Positions 1-10,042 of a stretch of 17,000 bases of DNA are shown piece after piece. Location of the stretch: the NCBI RefSeq assembly GCF_964340395.1, contig NC_135552.1, positions 13,842,694 to 13,859,693 on the forward strand, in the 5' to 3' direction. A program made the position numbers and the translations under genes. The stretch's first letter is position 1, and the number at the start of each line of letters is the position of its first letter. Origin of the DNA: Glandiceps talaboti (taxonomy: Eukaryota > Hemichordata > Enteropneusta > Spengelidae). The notes below the pieces were generated by a model. It searched no databases. It worked only from the letters and a program-made list of their open reading frames with translations, and was not told the origin of the DNA.

Positions 1-181
1 TATAGTTGATTCTTTATTTGTAATGTGCGATGGAACCACACTCGACTAGCAAAAAGCTATTTTTTGGACTACAAAACTGCCAATTCTGTTTTGTTTATAA
101 TTACAGTATAATTGTGCTACTACTGATGTACGTTGTGACTTTGAAACTGGCAATAAATGAATGAATGAATGAATGAATGAA
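1..181 (+). mobile_element. 3' end of a non-LTR retrotransposon (LINE-like) with (ATGA)n tail
   Basis: The segment runs through AT-rich, UTR-like sequence into GAAACTGGCAATAAATGAATG, with an AATAAA signal at 152-157 that merges into about six ATGA units. A 3' UTR ending in a short tandem tail that grows out of the AATAAA is typical of CR1/L2-like LINEs, which end in microsatellites rather than long poly(A). No reverse transcriptase sequence is visible, so this is only the 3' end; the rest is lost or lies before the window. The family is inferred from the tail alone, and a plain (ATGA)n microsatellite is the alternative. Confidence 0.4.
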
Positions 182-543
182 AATCGCTTTCTGTACATGT
201 TTCTCATCAGACACCCTAGATTTGGACTCATCTGTATATAAAGCTAATAATTCAATCAATTATATTATCCCTTTTAAATAACATGCAAGTCTTTCTCAAT
301 AAATAGATTTTGAAAGAATGCAAACTGTTTTAACATGCTAACAGAATACATGTAGTCTACATTACATATATATTTTTGTACATATTACACGAATTCCCTG
401 GTTGTAGTCTATTGAAAATCAATGAGCTGAATATCCAGCATAATAATAATGTAAATCCAATTAGGGTCTTTTGAAATTGAATGAATGAATGAATGGGGTG
501 GCTCTACTACAAGACCACCCTTACGAGATTCTGGAGAAACATA
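182..543. other. AT-rich non-coding, putative 3' UTR/downstream region of the minus-strand gene
   Basis: No coding signal is seen. A short (GAAT)n tract sits at about 477-495, a second one after that at 157-181. Read on the minus strand, this would be the region after the TGA stop at 546-544. The only canonical minus-strand AATAAA I find lies at 18-13, close to the window edge, so a 3' UTR of about 500 bases or more would be needed. There is also a short inverted repeat GGGTGG...CCACCC around 496-521. Confidence 0.3.
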
Positions 544-829
544 TCAGAAATCACTCGCACCGAATCTGTTTCCCAAAGCAATGCATTCTGGGGAATACTT
601 CACATCTAATATGGCAATCTGAATGATCCAGGTTCCTTCCCGACAGGTTTGCTTGTCTTGAGTGACTGATACATGTTTCTTATTATAAAAAGAATGGGTC
701 TTGTAAGGTTTTTCATGCCTTGGAAGAAATATATTGTGTGACTTGAGATTATGTTTCCCCTGACTGTCATCTGAGTGGTCTTGTAGCAGCACCCCAAGCG
801 GCGAGACTCTGGGAGAATCTAACACTATT
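544..829 (-). CDS. Putative terminal coding exon, unrecognised small protein
   Basis: The minus-strand frame is open from a TAG upstream of 829 down to TGA at 546-544 and gives about 94 residues. Composition looks protein-like in an AT-rich setting: it includes HSFYNKKHVSVTQDKQTC, then CREGTW, then YSPECIALGNRFG, and is rich in Lys/His/Ser/Asn with two Cys and one Trp. No ATG fits as a start, so it is best read as an exon. Two acceptors suit it: TCTTCAG before 829 and TTCTCCCAG before 808. Both would enter in the phase left by the donor at 16263. There is no signal peptide or membrane segment. I do not recognise the family. The size and composition recall small axonemal or sperm microtubule proteins, but that is an impression, not a match. 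The alternative is a chance open frame or a fragment of an unknown repeat. Confidence 0.45.
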
Positions 830-1291
830 CTGAAGACTTGGGTCGTACAGTTCTACTCAAGAGCATTATTCTGAAGGAGACTGTACCATCGTCAGCTCTG
901 ACTGATCAAAACATTCTTTTGAATAGGATCGTGCAATTGTTGACTATGAATGACAGAAAGTGTTATTGTAAAGAGGATCATTAGCTGTGGGTATGAATGA
1001 TCAAAAGTGTTATTCTTAAAATGATCATGTCATCTTCCGCTATGACATATTAAAAGCATTATCCTGCCTGAAGAGAATCACTAACAACAAATGGCCAAAA
1101 GTGTCAATCTATTGATTATTAAAGTTGGAATAACCATAAAGCTATTAAATAATTTTCAGTACAAGTATTTAGAATCAATTAATTTGATTTAATATGTTAT
1201 GTGTAAAGGATTTCATTTCACTTTTGTGGACATACTCCAATCCTGGATCAATAAAGTAAATATACTTAGAAGTAATGATTATATAACAAAC
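830..1291. other. Unique AT-rich sequence, probable intron
   Basis: No coding frame or strong repeat. The segment contains several loosely repeated phrases of the type GATCA..AAAGTGTTATT..T (around 905-1110), spaced by roughly 50-70 bases, which may be a very old tandem repeat. On the minus strand it would be the end of the large intron before the exon at 829. Confidence 0.3.
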
Positions 1292-1639
1292 GTACAATGT
1301 ATGTATGTATGTATGTATGTATGTATGTATGTATGTATGTATGTATGTATGTATGTATGTGTTTGTGTGTATGTATGTATGTATGTATGTATGTACATGT
1401 ATGTGTTTGTGTGTATGTATGTATGTATGTATGTATGTATGTGTTTGTGTGTATGTATGTATGTATGTATGTATGTATGTATGTATGTATGTATGTATGT
1501 ATGTATGTATGTATGTATGTATGTGTTTGTGTGTATGTATGTATGTATGTATGTATGTGTTTGTGTGTATGTATGTATGTATGTATGTATGTATGTATGT
1601 GTTTGTGTGTATGTATGTATGTATGTATGTATGTATGTA

Positions 1640-1670
<31 letters not shown>

Positions 1671-2042
1671 ATGTACAATGTATGTATGTATGTATGTATG
1701 TATGTATGTATGTATGTATGTATGTGTGTATGTATGTATGTATGTATGTATGTATGTATGTATGTATGTATGTGTTTGTGTGTATGTATGTATGTATGTA
1801 TGTATGTATGTGTTTGTGTGTATGTATGTATGTATGTATGTATGTATGTGTTTGTGTGTATGTATGTATGTATGTATGTATGTATGTATGTATGTATGTA
1901 TGTATGTATGTATGTATGTATGTGTTTGTGTGTATGTATGTATGTATGTATGTATGTATGTATGTGTTTGTGTGTATGTATGTATGTATGTATGTATGTG
2001 TTTGTGTGTATGTATGTATGTATGTATGTATGTATGTATGTA

Positions 2043-2077
<35 letters not shown>

Positions 2078-2270
2078 ATGTACAATGTATGTATGTATGT
2101 ATGTATGTATGTATGTATGTATGTATGTATGTATGTATGTATGTATGTGTGTGTGTATGTATGTATGTATGTATGTATGTATGTGTGTGTATGTATGTAT
2201 GTATGTATGTATGTATGTATGTATGTATGTATGTATGTATGTATGTATGTATGTATGTATGTATGTATGT
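1292..2270. repeat. Large (TATG)n microsatellite array with higher-order structure
   Basis: Nearly 1 kb of TATG units, interrupted by a recurrent 12-base block GTGTTTGTGTGT (starts at 1359, 1403, 1441, 1523, 1559, 1599, 1772, 1810, 1848, 1922, 1964, 1998), by longer GT runs (1641-1654 and 2044-2060) and by GTACAATG at 1292, 1673 and 2080. The interruptions recur in the same order, so the array is made of two copies of a 380-410-bp super-unit plus a third partial copy with only short GT runs (2147, 2183). The long open frames across it, such as poly(Tyr-Val-Cys-Met) on the plus strand and poly(His-Thr-Tyr-Ile) on the minus strand, exist only because a stop-free tetramer reads the same in every frame. 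Confidence 0.97.
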
Positions 2271-2516
2271 TGCTTTAAATTATAGAAATATCTATTAACA
2301 GTTGGCAAGTGTATGTTAAGTCATGTAACATGTTATTCTAGTCTAAGAAGACATGCATAATTTATCTAATTATGTGCCAGCAAGAGTACACATAATTTGT
2401 AAAAATAAATGAATATATCATACAGTGGGCAAAGTTATATTTACAGTGCTTGATGTACAATTTACAATGATAATGTAAATTGCTTTTATACAATAATAAA
2501 ATTAAGCGTCTAAACA
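2271..2516. other. Unique AT-rich spacer
   Basis: AT-rich sequence between two microsatellite arrays. I see no coding, splice or repeat structure in it. Confidence 0.4.
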
Positions 2517-2665
2517 TTTCTGACTCTGTCTATCTCTGTCTTTCTGTCCAGCCATCCATCCACCTGTCAGTCTGTCTGTCTGTCTGTCTGTCTCTCCACC
2601 CTTCCATCCATCCACCTGTCAGTCAGTCTGTCTGTCAGTCTGTCAGTCTGTCTGTCTATCTCTGT

Positions 2666-2696
<31 letters not shown>

Positions 2697-2745
2697 TTGG
2701 TCTGTCCATCCATCCATCAGCCCATCCAGCCATCGAATATCAGTC

Positions 2746-2806
<61 letters not shown>

Positions 2807-2945
2807 TGGTCTGTTCATCTAGCTATTGGGGATATCTGTTTGACTCTGTCTGTATGTCCATTCATTCATCCATCTGTCTGTCTGTCAATTAATTTGTATG
2901 TCACTGTGTGGTCTGTTTGTCTGTCTGTCCATTTTGTCTGCAAGT
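2517..2945. repeat. Degenerate (TGTC)n array with (ATCC)n and (TGGC)n blocks
   Basis: A mosaic of tetramers: TCTG/TGTC through most of it with a pure run at about 2745-2806, (TGGC)7 at 2667-2695, and CATC/ATCC stretches near 2550, 2600 and 2706. All are one- or two-step variants of one another, as expected from slippage plus point mutation of a single founder tetramer. The plus-strand open frame across it (2480-2953, Ser/Val/Cys/Leu-rich) is an artefact of the stop-free repeat. Confidence 0.95.
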
Positions 2946-3396
2946 TCTCTTGAGACCAGGTTACAGCTTCAGACTTGTGACAGCTACCCTGCATTGTCGG
3001 CTATCAAACTGATGCTATCAGTAACAGTGTACACAGTGAGCTAAAATGATACTGCCTGGTAGTACATCGTTGTAGACATCAACTGTATACAGCTGAGCCA
3101 TCCATCATGTTGGCCATAAATATCTCATGTATCTCCTGCCATCTGTTTTACATAGGTGTTTATTGTATACTTAGATATATGCTACCAAAGTAATTTCTTC
3201 CGATAGGAACATTCAAAATATTTTCCTGGCAAGTGAGGTGGCACAAAAAAAAAAATTACCGGTATGTGTTTCCGATAACATGGCCTCAGAAAATAGGGTA
3301 GGTATTTAGGACAGAAATATCACTTAAAAGTACAATATCATTATCACGTACAGGCACTTTACAACACATATATATATATATCATAACTGTTATATG
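2946..3396. other. Unique sequence, no gene seen
   Basis: Moderately AT-rich, with a poly(A) run at 3246-3256 and a short (TA)n near 3368-3381. I find no open frame of note and no recognisable repeat. Confidence 0.35.
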
Positions 3397-3706
3397 ATGC
3401 ATAAGCCAAGTTACTGTCTTTGAACAGAAAATATGGATTATATACCCTGGTCATTCTACATCATGACAACCTGTGTCTACATCACTGGTTCTGCAGTGCA
3501 TTCAGCCAGATAATACTTGTGACCCAAAGTTCTGTGATAAGGCCCCTTAGGCCATTTGTTATTTCCTTGACTGAACAAAGAAAAAATATTGGGGAATAAT
3601 ATCTAATTATACCATGCACAAGCCAAGATATTGTGTTTGAACAGAAAATATGGATTATATACCCTGGTCGTCCTACATGTACATCTTTCACGACAACACA
3701 TGTCTA
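3397..3706. repeat. Tandem duplication, 217-bp offset, flanking the fold-back elements
   Basis: The block at 3397-3481 (starting ATGCATAAGCCAAG, then TTTGAACAGAAAATATGG) recurs at 3614-3706, 217 bases later, with scattered substitutions and a small insertion near 3680. Each block is followed by a copy of the same fold-back element (3499-3602 and 3733-3886). The duplicated unit was therefore a flank plus the element. Confidence 0.85.
3499..3602. mobile_element. Fold-back MITE-like element, copy 1 (left end deleted)
   Basis: The right part matches the intact copy at 3733-3886: AAGGCCCCTTAGGCCA, then CTTGACTGAACAAAGAAAAA and ATATTGGGGAATAATATCT. The left part starts only at CATTCAGCC and lacks the outer terminal repeat. 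About 50 bases seen in the second unit before CATTCAGC are missing here. The central loop is also short. This is a broken non-autonomous element without coding capacity. Confidence 0.7.
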
Positions 3707-3732
3707 TGAAATATGCTTGAGGAGGTATAAAT

Positions 3733-3886
3733 ATATTATTCCCCATTATATTTTTCTTCATTCAGCTGGGAAATACTTGTGACATAAGGGTTTGTCACTA
3801 CTTGTTTATCAACTCGTAGTGACAAGGCCCCTTAGGCCACTCATATTTTCCTTGGCCAAACAAGCAAAAATATTAGGGAATAATAT
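3733..3886. mobile_element. Fold-back MITE-like element, copy 2 (intact, 154 bp)
   Basis: Nearly the whole element is an imperfect palindrome. The left end ATATTATTCCCC pairs with the right end GGGAATAATAT; AAATACTTGTGACATAAGGG pairs with CCCCTTAGGCCACTCATATTT; GTTTGTCACTA pairs with TAGTGACAAGGC; the loop is about 20 bases. Flanking TA dinucleotides fit a TA target-site duplication, as in Tc1/mariner-related MITEs, but the exact ends are uncertain. There is no coding sequence, so any mobility would depend on a transposase elsewhere. Confidence 0.75.
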
Positions 3887-4619
3887 CTAATAATTAATAG
3901 CTTACTACTGTCATCATAATCATTTCAGTTCTGATTTTATCACAATTATTTCTGTTGTCTTCTTAATTATGAACAAGAACAGATTCCTAATGAAAACACT
4001 TTCACCTATACAGACTTTCTTTTTTATCATCTGCAATCGGTAAAAGGTCACTCAAACTAGAGTGCCCAGACACGCCTTTCCAGAGGAAATCAAAATGTCT
4101 TGATACTAAAATATAGCATAGTCTTTTTATTAGTAATTCCTGTCAAACGCTACACAACAATTGAAATAAACAATCTATAGTAAATAACACATTTGGTACC
4201 TTTGTACATCATACCATTCGTTGTACACAACAGCTGTCCACCTACACCCACGCTTATAATATATGTGTTCACCTAACATGAAACATTTCTAGTGCACTGT
4301 CATTTATATATATCCTTCTGTCATACAGTACTTTTAAGTGTTTTGGAAATTTTGCAGGTACTGTATGTACCACACGATACATGATATATAATACATGTAT
4401 GCAGAGACTTCATATGTTGTGTTTGGTGGTACACCTACATACCTTTGGTACAAAGTTATTCAATATTGATTTCAATCAGACAAATTATGAACTATCATAT
4501 CACAAATGTCTGCAGCACTGTGTTTGAATTATACTATATACACACTGAAAAATATACAGCTGGTATTGATTCTCATTTGCCAAGGTTTAGATAATCTAGT
4601 CAATTGTTTATATGTAAAA
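3887..4619. other. Unique AT-rich sequence, no gene seen
   Basis: Intron-like DNA without an open frame, splice pair or repeat that I can support. Short ATGTAC/TACATG-type words are common. Confidence 0.35.
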
Positions 4620-4655
4620 ATTTAATTAAATAATTTAATTAAATAATTTAATTTT
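4620..4655. repeat. 13-bp AT-only tandem repeat
   Basis: About 2.7 copies of ATTTAATTAAATA, followed by a short (TA)n. Each unit contains the palindrome TTTAATTAAA. This is a small local slippage repeat. Confidence 0.85.
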
Positions 4656-4686
4656 ATATATATAATGTGTGTCTCTCTGTCTGTCT

Positions 4687-4902
4687 GGCTTCAGCAAAGG
4701 ACTTGATTAAATTTTATGTTACAAGTCATGTGATTTCAAAAGCCAATTTAATACTAGTAGATACCCCACGTACGCCACAAACACTTGCACTCGTGCATCA
4801 TGGGGCTCTGTCATATTATCATGTTTGGCTTCAGCATTAGGAACAATGGACTTTTAACTTGATTTGGTTCATGTTACAAGTTGTATGATATCAAGAGCCA
4901 AT
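4687..4902. repeat. Diverged direct repeat, about 140-bp spacing
   Basis: The segment 4687-4747 (GGCTTCAGCA ... ACTTGATT ... ATGTTACAAGT ... ATTTCAAAAGCCAAT) recurs at 4827-4902 with substitutions and small indels (GGCTTCAGCATTAGG ... TTCATGTTACAAGT ... ATATCAAGAGCCAAT). About 80 unique bases separate them. It could be an old tandem duplication or two ends of a decayed repeat; no coding sequence is visible. Confidence 0.7.
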
Positions 4903-6570
4903 CAAAGTTCTTTCATAATTATTTCAATATATTCAACATCATGGTGAATTCATAGTACTTTTATCATCCAGACATAATTGGGGACTCATTGGAGGTAAGA
5001 TTGATGTAGAGTGTCACAAATTAAACCAATTATATGCCATAAATTTTACAGAAGCAGTTATGAGAATGTTAAATTTACAGCAAAATTGCCCATAAAATAT
5101 AAGCCGACATGTCATTGAAAACACTTAAATCTAAAACCCCCTCCCACACCCACACCAACATCCACATCCATCTCTGTGACCAAAAAGGTTCACATGCCAA
5201 AATTCACCTATTCCCTTCTGTCACTAAAATTTTCTACATCCCTGCATACTTGTTTAGCCTTACAGTTAGACAGTAGAATCAATACTTGAACAGTCTCTCC
5301 ATTTATTAGAAAATACTCCGGGATATGACACGTAACTATAGAGCTCAAATTAATAGCTGATGTTATCCTGAAATTAATCATTCTAAATGACTGCAACACT
5401 GACTGAAGTTAAATGATAATTATATTTTCTCATTTATTCTACGAGATTTCAAATCAAACACTGTTCACCTCATGTACAAACTTATATTCTGGTTATAACA
5501 CAAGGGATAAAACTCTGATTGTTATTATCAAGTTTGTCATGATGGGGTATCAGTTTACAATCACAAAATATCGCTTATCAGCTCAGCTACATATACCTCA
5601 ACCTCCCCCTCCCACCTCCCCCACCCAATCCCCCCCCCTTCCACGTCATACCTATCCACATCATTGTTCATCATACTGTTTTAACATAGACTAAAGGACT
5701 TGACTTCTTTTAGCAAACCCAATTTTTTCCAATCTAAAGGCCATGTCTCCCCATTGGTTTGTTTAATTGTAGTTGAACGGAATGTAGTTCGCATGACAAG
5801 CTCATATTTTTGTGTTATCAATATCCAAGTTTCCAACAAATACAAACACAAATCAATACGCAATATTTACAATTCCTGTCAAGATTTTCAATAAATCTAA
5901 TCCCCCCCCCCCCTCCTCCCATTTAATTTTTTGTTTTCATTTTTTGAATTTACTGTCACGATTTCATTCTAAAACAACAGTCAACTATATGCAAATGGTA
6001 GGTTGAAGCCTTGGTAGATTTCTGTTTTGTTTACAAAGATGATTAAAATCGGTCACTCATAAACAATCATGTGATATTTGTAATGTTTTACAAGTTACCA
6101 CTAAGGTGTGTCCAGCAACTGAAACATGTGAACACACTTCTTACCACTGAAACATTGGCCTTAACGTGATCAGCTGTTTATATCTCAAACACTTCACACA
6201 CATCAAGTTATTATAAACTTCCAACAAACCACACAACTATTTAGAAATAATAACTTGATAGTAAATTCAAGACAACCGTCTACACTATCAATCTCAAAGT
6301 CCATCATAAGATATTCTGTATTTGGGTATAAAATGACCTTGCAACACACAAATACCAGCATTTACCATACGTTAATGATTTATTAATTATCAGTCAATGA
6401 ATACATCAAGTGTTCCAACACTGACCCATATACTTCAATTTGTTAACATTTACTGTGTTATTATAATATAAACAGTTTATAAATATATTTTATGATTATT
6501 TTAGATTATTTTATTTGGTTATCCAAGTTCTTGTTGTTTTTGATTGTTTGCATTCTCCTAAAGTTGATTT
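4903..6570. other. Long gene-free stretch with C-rich tracts
   Basis: Intron-like DNA with three pyrimidine/C-rich tracts on the plus strand: about 5139-5175, 5596-5644 (ending in nine C) and 5901-5920 (C11 then TCCTCCC). Open frames here (for example 5208-5399 minus, 5413-5694 plus, 5700-6006 plus) are short, low in complexity or built on the C-rich tracts. I see no support for any of them as a gene. Confidence 0.4.
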
Positions 6571-6610
6571 GAAAGTATGTACTATATGAGTTCACCTGTC
6601 AGTGTTTGTT

Positions 6611-6770
6611 TGTATGTATGTATGTATGTATGTATGTATGTATGTATGTATGTATGTATGTATGTATGTATGTATGTATGTATGTATGTATGTATGTATG
6701 TATGTACAGTATGTATGTATGTATGTATGTATGTATGTATGTATGTATGTATGTATGTATGTATGTATGT
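6611..6770. repeat. (TATG)n microsatellite
   Basis: About 40 TATG units with one ACAG interruption at 6706-6709. Same motif and strand as the arrays at 1292-2270 and 15093-15191. Confidence 0.98.
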
Positions 6771-7068
6771 AGTGTAGGTAAGTTTGCATATCTGTGTGCA
6801 CTGTTCACAAATGTTTAAATGTATGTGTGTCAACGTGTTCATAAATATTTGTATATCCCTTCCCAGGTCAAGTTCTTGTAAAAGCTGGATAATGGCAGGA
6901 TGTGTTTTTGGGAGTGGTAAGCAGGTAAAATCTTCCGAGGGTTCCCATGCATTTTGTATCATTTTACCTGGGGTTCCCAAGCAAAATTAACATATACTCT
7001 ATAGGGAAAAACTGCAATTTTTACCCTTTCTGTTACTGGACTTCCCCAAATTTAGCAAAATACTGCTC

Positions 7069-7192
<124 letters not shown>

Positions 7193-7260
7193 TACAAGTG
7201 TGTCTCATTATTGTGTGATGCACTGTATGGGTATGTGTTTACAGCAGTACTTAACCATAA

Positions 7261-8065
7261 CTAGTAAGATATCTACCTATATTACATTATACCTAAAACT
7301 AGTAAGATATCTACCTACATTACATTATACCTAAAACTAGTAAGATATCTACCTATATTACATTATACCTAAAACTAGTAAGATATCTACCTACATTACA
7401 TTACATTATACCTAAAACTAGTAAGATATCTACCTATATTACATTATATTATACCTAAAACTAGTAAGATATATACCTACATTACATTACATTATACCTA
7501 AAACTAGTAAGATATCTACCTACATTACATTATACCTAAAACTAGTAAGATATCTACCTATATTACATTATATTATACCTAAAACTAGTAAGATATATAC
7601 TTACATTACATTATACCTAAAACTAGTAAGATATCTACCTATATTACATTATATTATACCTAAAACTAGTAAGATATCTACCTACATTACATTATACCTA
7701 AAACTAGTAAGATATCTACCTATATTACATTATACCTAAAACTAGTAAGATATCTACCTATATTACATTATATTATACCTAAAACTAGTAAGATATCTAC
7801 CTATATTACATTATACCTAAAACTAGTAAGATATCTACCTATATTACATTATATTATACCTAAAACTAGTAAGATATCTACCTATATTACATTATACCTA
7901 AAACTAGTAAGATATCTACCTATATTACATTACATTATACCTAAAACTAGTAAGATATCTACCTACATTACATTATAACGAAAACTAGTAAGATATCTAC
8001 CTACATTACATTATACCTAAAACTAGTAAGATATCTACCTATATTACATTACATTATACCTATAT
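7261..8065. repeat. 38/43-bp minisatellite, 20 copies
   Basis: Twenty copies, each starting CTAGTAAGATATCTACC and continuing through TATATTACATTATACC to TAAAA. Starts are 7261, 7299, 7337, 7375, 7418, 7461, 7504, 7542, 7585, 7623, 7666, 7704, 7742, 7785, 7823, 7866, 7904, 7947, 7985 and 8023. Lengths are 38 (S) or 43 (L, one extra TTACA or TTATA): SSSLLLSLSLSSLSLSLSSL. Most units hold the palindrome AGATATCT; the units at 7461 and 7585 have AGATATAT. The unit at 7947 ends in TAACG instead of TACCT. Units are otherwise almost identical, so the array is young or homogenised. Every frame contains stops, so it is not coding. Confidence 0.98.
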
Positions 8066-9655
8066 CATCACTTAGACTATTCCTTAAAGTATGTCTTGCA
8101 TATCTGAAATATTATTTATTACATCAATTACTTAAAACTACATGAATAAGATTTTATCACGTTTCCGTTAAAATAAGCCATAAAAATTCCTACAATGATT
8201 CAGCTTTTGTACTATACAACCCATAATGTACATGACACACATAAGGTACATACATATAGACAGACTGGGTGAGCCTAATTGATTAATTAATCACTTTTCT
8301 TGAAAAGGTCTGGGAGACACATTAACATCATTCCAAACAAATACTTGAAATAGCAAATCACTAGTATATAGTAACCTCTCTCTCTCCTACCAAGGATTCT
8401 TTCATATAAATTTACCTATTTAAATTTACTTGATTGATCAATAGCAGTGTAACGTTATAATGTGTGATTTTTGGTTGTATACACTATATATAGACTGGGT
8501 GCATTCAGCTGTCACAACCTACATGTAATACTCTTAAATTTGACAAACTGACAACATAATTGTAATTGATACTTTTACAGACTACATGTTAGTAGAACGG
8601 AAATGACTTGAGTCACTGTCAACCAACAATACTGGTAACACATGTACATGTATATAAATAAAATAGAATGAGCTATGTAATATCGACTGGGTTCACGGTT
8701 ACATCTATGGATAAAATTATTAAGAATTTCTACTCAAAAAAAATTTCTCTTCAGGAGAAATATTTTTGCTGACATCAACCCCTTAGCAGTACACTCCTGA
8801 TATTGCTAATGAGACATTAGACAAAATTTGAGAATCAGATTCCAAAAAATTAATATTCTTTGTTGACTTTGCTCTGTAAGTAAGAATTCATATTCATAGA
8901 CGATGAGGCTTGTTTCCCCCAATGTGATATACCTTGACATCAAGTTATCACACTGTGCTATTAAACATTGATTCCTAATCATTGATAGCAGTTTATGTGT
9001 CAAAGATATTTAACAAAATAGCCAGTAAATACAATCAGTGTATTATTCCCTTCAAAATAAAGAGTTTATTGTTCTGTTGATACTCAGTACCTGCAGTAGC
9101 ATTTTACCTCATGCTAGAGGGTCAAAATACAACAAGAAGGTTGACTTACATCTACAGTAATATTACATAATATGAATAGTGATTATGTATGGAGCAGAAG
9201 TTATGATGTCAGCCAAGAAATTAATTGATTGATTGCCATTTCTATAATGTGCTCTGGGAGTAAAATTCTATTTCAGGTAACATCAATTATTTTGTTTTCA
9301 AGAAAATCACAGGGTGGAACCTACTAGTACTACTCTTATATTGCAGTGTACAAGGCCGGGGAGAACCTTGACAACATACACTTGAAAAAAAAAGAAATTT
9401 ACTGGAGTCTGTGTTCTTTTTTATTAAAAGAATTATGCACTTGTTGTATTTATTTTACATTCCTGATCTGAATATAACTTAAACAGATAAAAACATATGT
9501 GTATTTTTGTGTGTGGATGTAATAAATTATAATCAATGTTATAAAAATGTACAAGTTAGCGATATTTTACAGGTTAGCCTGGAGTTTGTGCTATCCTACT
9601 TATCAATTTACTTGAGAACTGTGGCCTAGTATTAAACCAATTTGGTTCTAAGAGG
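8066..9655. other. Unique AT-rich sequence, no gene seen
   Basis: About 1.6 kb of intron-like DNA. A 65-codon minus-strand frame at 8806-9003 has no recognisable motif and no matching splice sites. Small CTCTCTC tract near 8378. Confidence 0.35.
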
Positions 9656-9735
9656 AAAAATACCGAGTTCCACTTTCACTTCATATACATGTAATTCATT
9701 GGGTATATGAAGTGAAAGTGGAACTCGATATTTTT
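9656..9735. repeat. Near-perfect inverted repeat (33-bp stem, 14-bp loop)
   Basis: The left arm 9656-9688 contains CGAGTTCCACTTTCACTTC. The right arm 9703-9735 is its reverse complement at 32 of 33 positions (one C/T difference near 9663). The loop is 9689-9702. As RNA from either strand it would form a long hairpin. It could be a very short fold-back transposon; flanks carry no clear target-site duplication. Confidence 0.95.
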
Positions 9736-10042
9736 AGACCCTAAGATACGTTGTGTTGTTAACCCTCACTGAGTTTTCAGATATGTTATCTCGTCACTGT
9801 AAAAGCCACAGGCTTCTTTGCAGCATCCATACAACTAATTCTGCTAGCGCTTGCTGAAGGAGTAAGTCGGAATTCGATTCAGACAATGTCCCTCTCCTTT
9901 AGTTCTATAAGCAAGACTACAATACAACGCACACCACAACAAAAATATGCTCTGATTTGCCAGAATAGTTATCTATCCAGCCATTGTCCTTATAAGGAAG
10001 TTATTGGGAAAAGAAACTGACTCAATCATCAAATTTCAAACT
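9736..10042. other. Unique sequence with an uncertain plus-strand open frame
   Basis: A plus-strand frame is open from about 9763 to the TGA at 10018-10020 (about 85 codons, with a hydrophobic stretch near GFFAASIQLILLALAEG). No ATG start is present at its beginning, and I do not recognise it. A TTTTCAG precedes 9780. Coding status is not supported beyond being open. Confidence 0.2.

Noticed and set aside
1175-2308. Open frames of 268-377 codons on both strands (poly-HTYI, poly-YVCM)
   Set aside because: They arise from a tetramer repeat without stop codons in any frame; no flanking coding signal.
2480-2953. 157-codon plus-strand frame rich in Ser/Val/Cys/Leu
   Set aside because: It is the translation of the degenerate (TGTC)n array.
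7261-8065. CRISPR-like array (regular repeats of about 38 bp)
   Set aside because: The units are contiguous with no unique spacers; it is a tandem minisatellite in a eukaryotic setting.
9826-9890. Possible tRNA or tRNA-derived SINE promoter (GGAATTCGATTC resembling a B box)
   Set aside because: The B-box match is poor, no correctly spaced A box is seen, and no cloverleaf can be drawn.
9764-10020. 85-codon plus-strand frame with a hydrophobic stretch
   Set aside because: No start codon at its beginning, no donor in frame that I trust, and no recognisable domain; left as a note.
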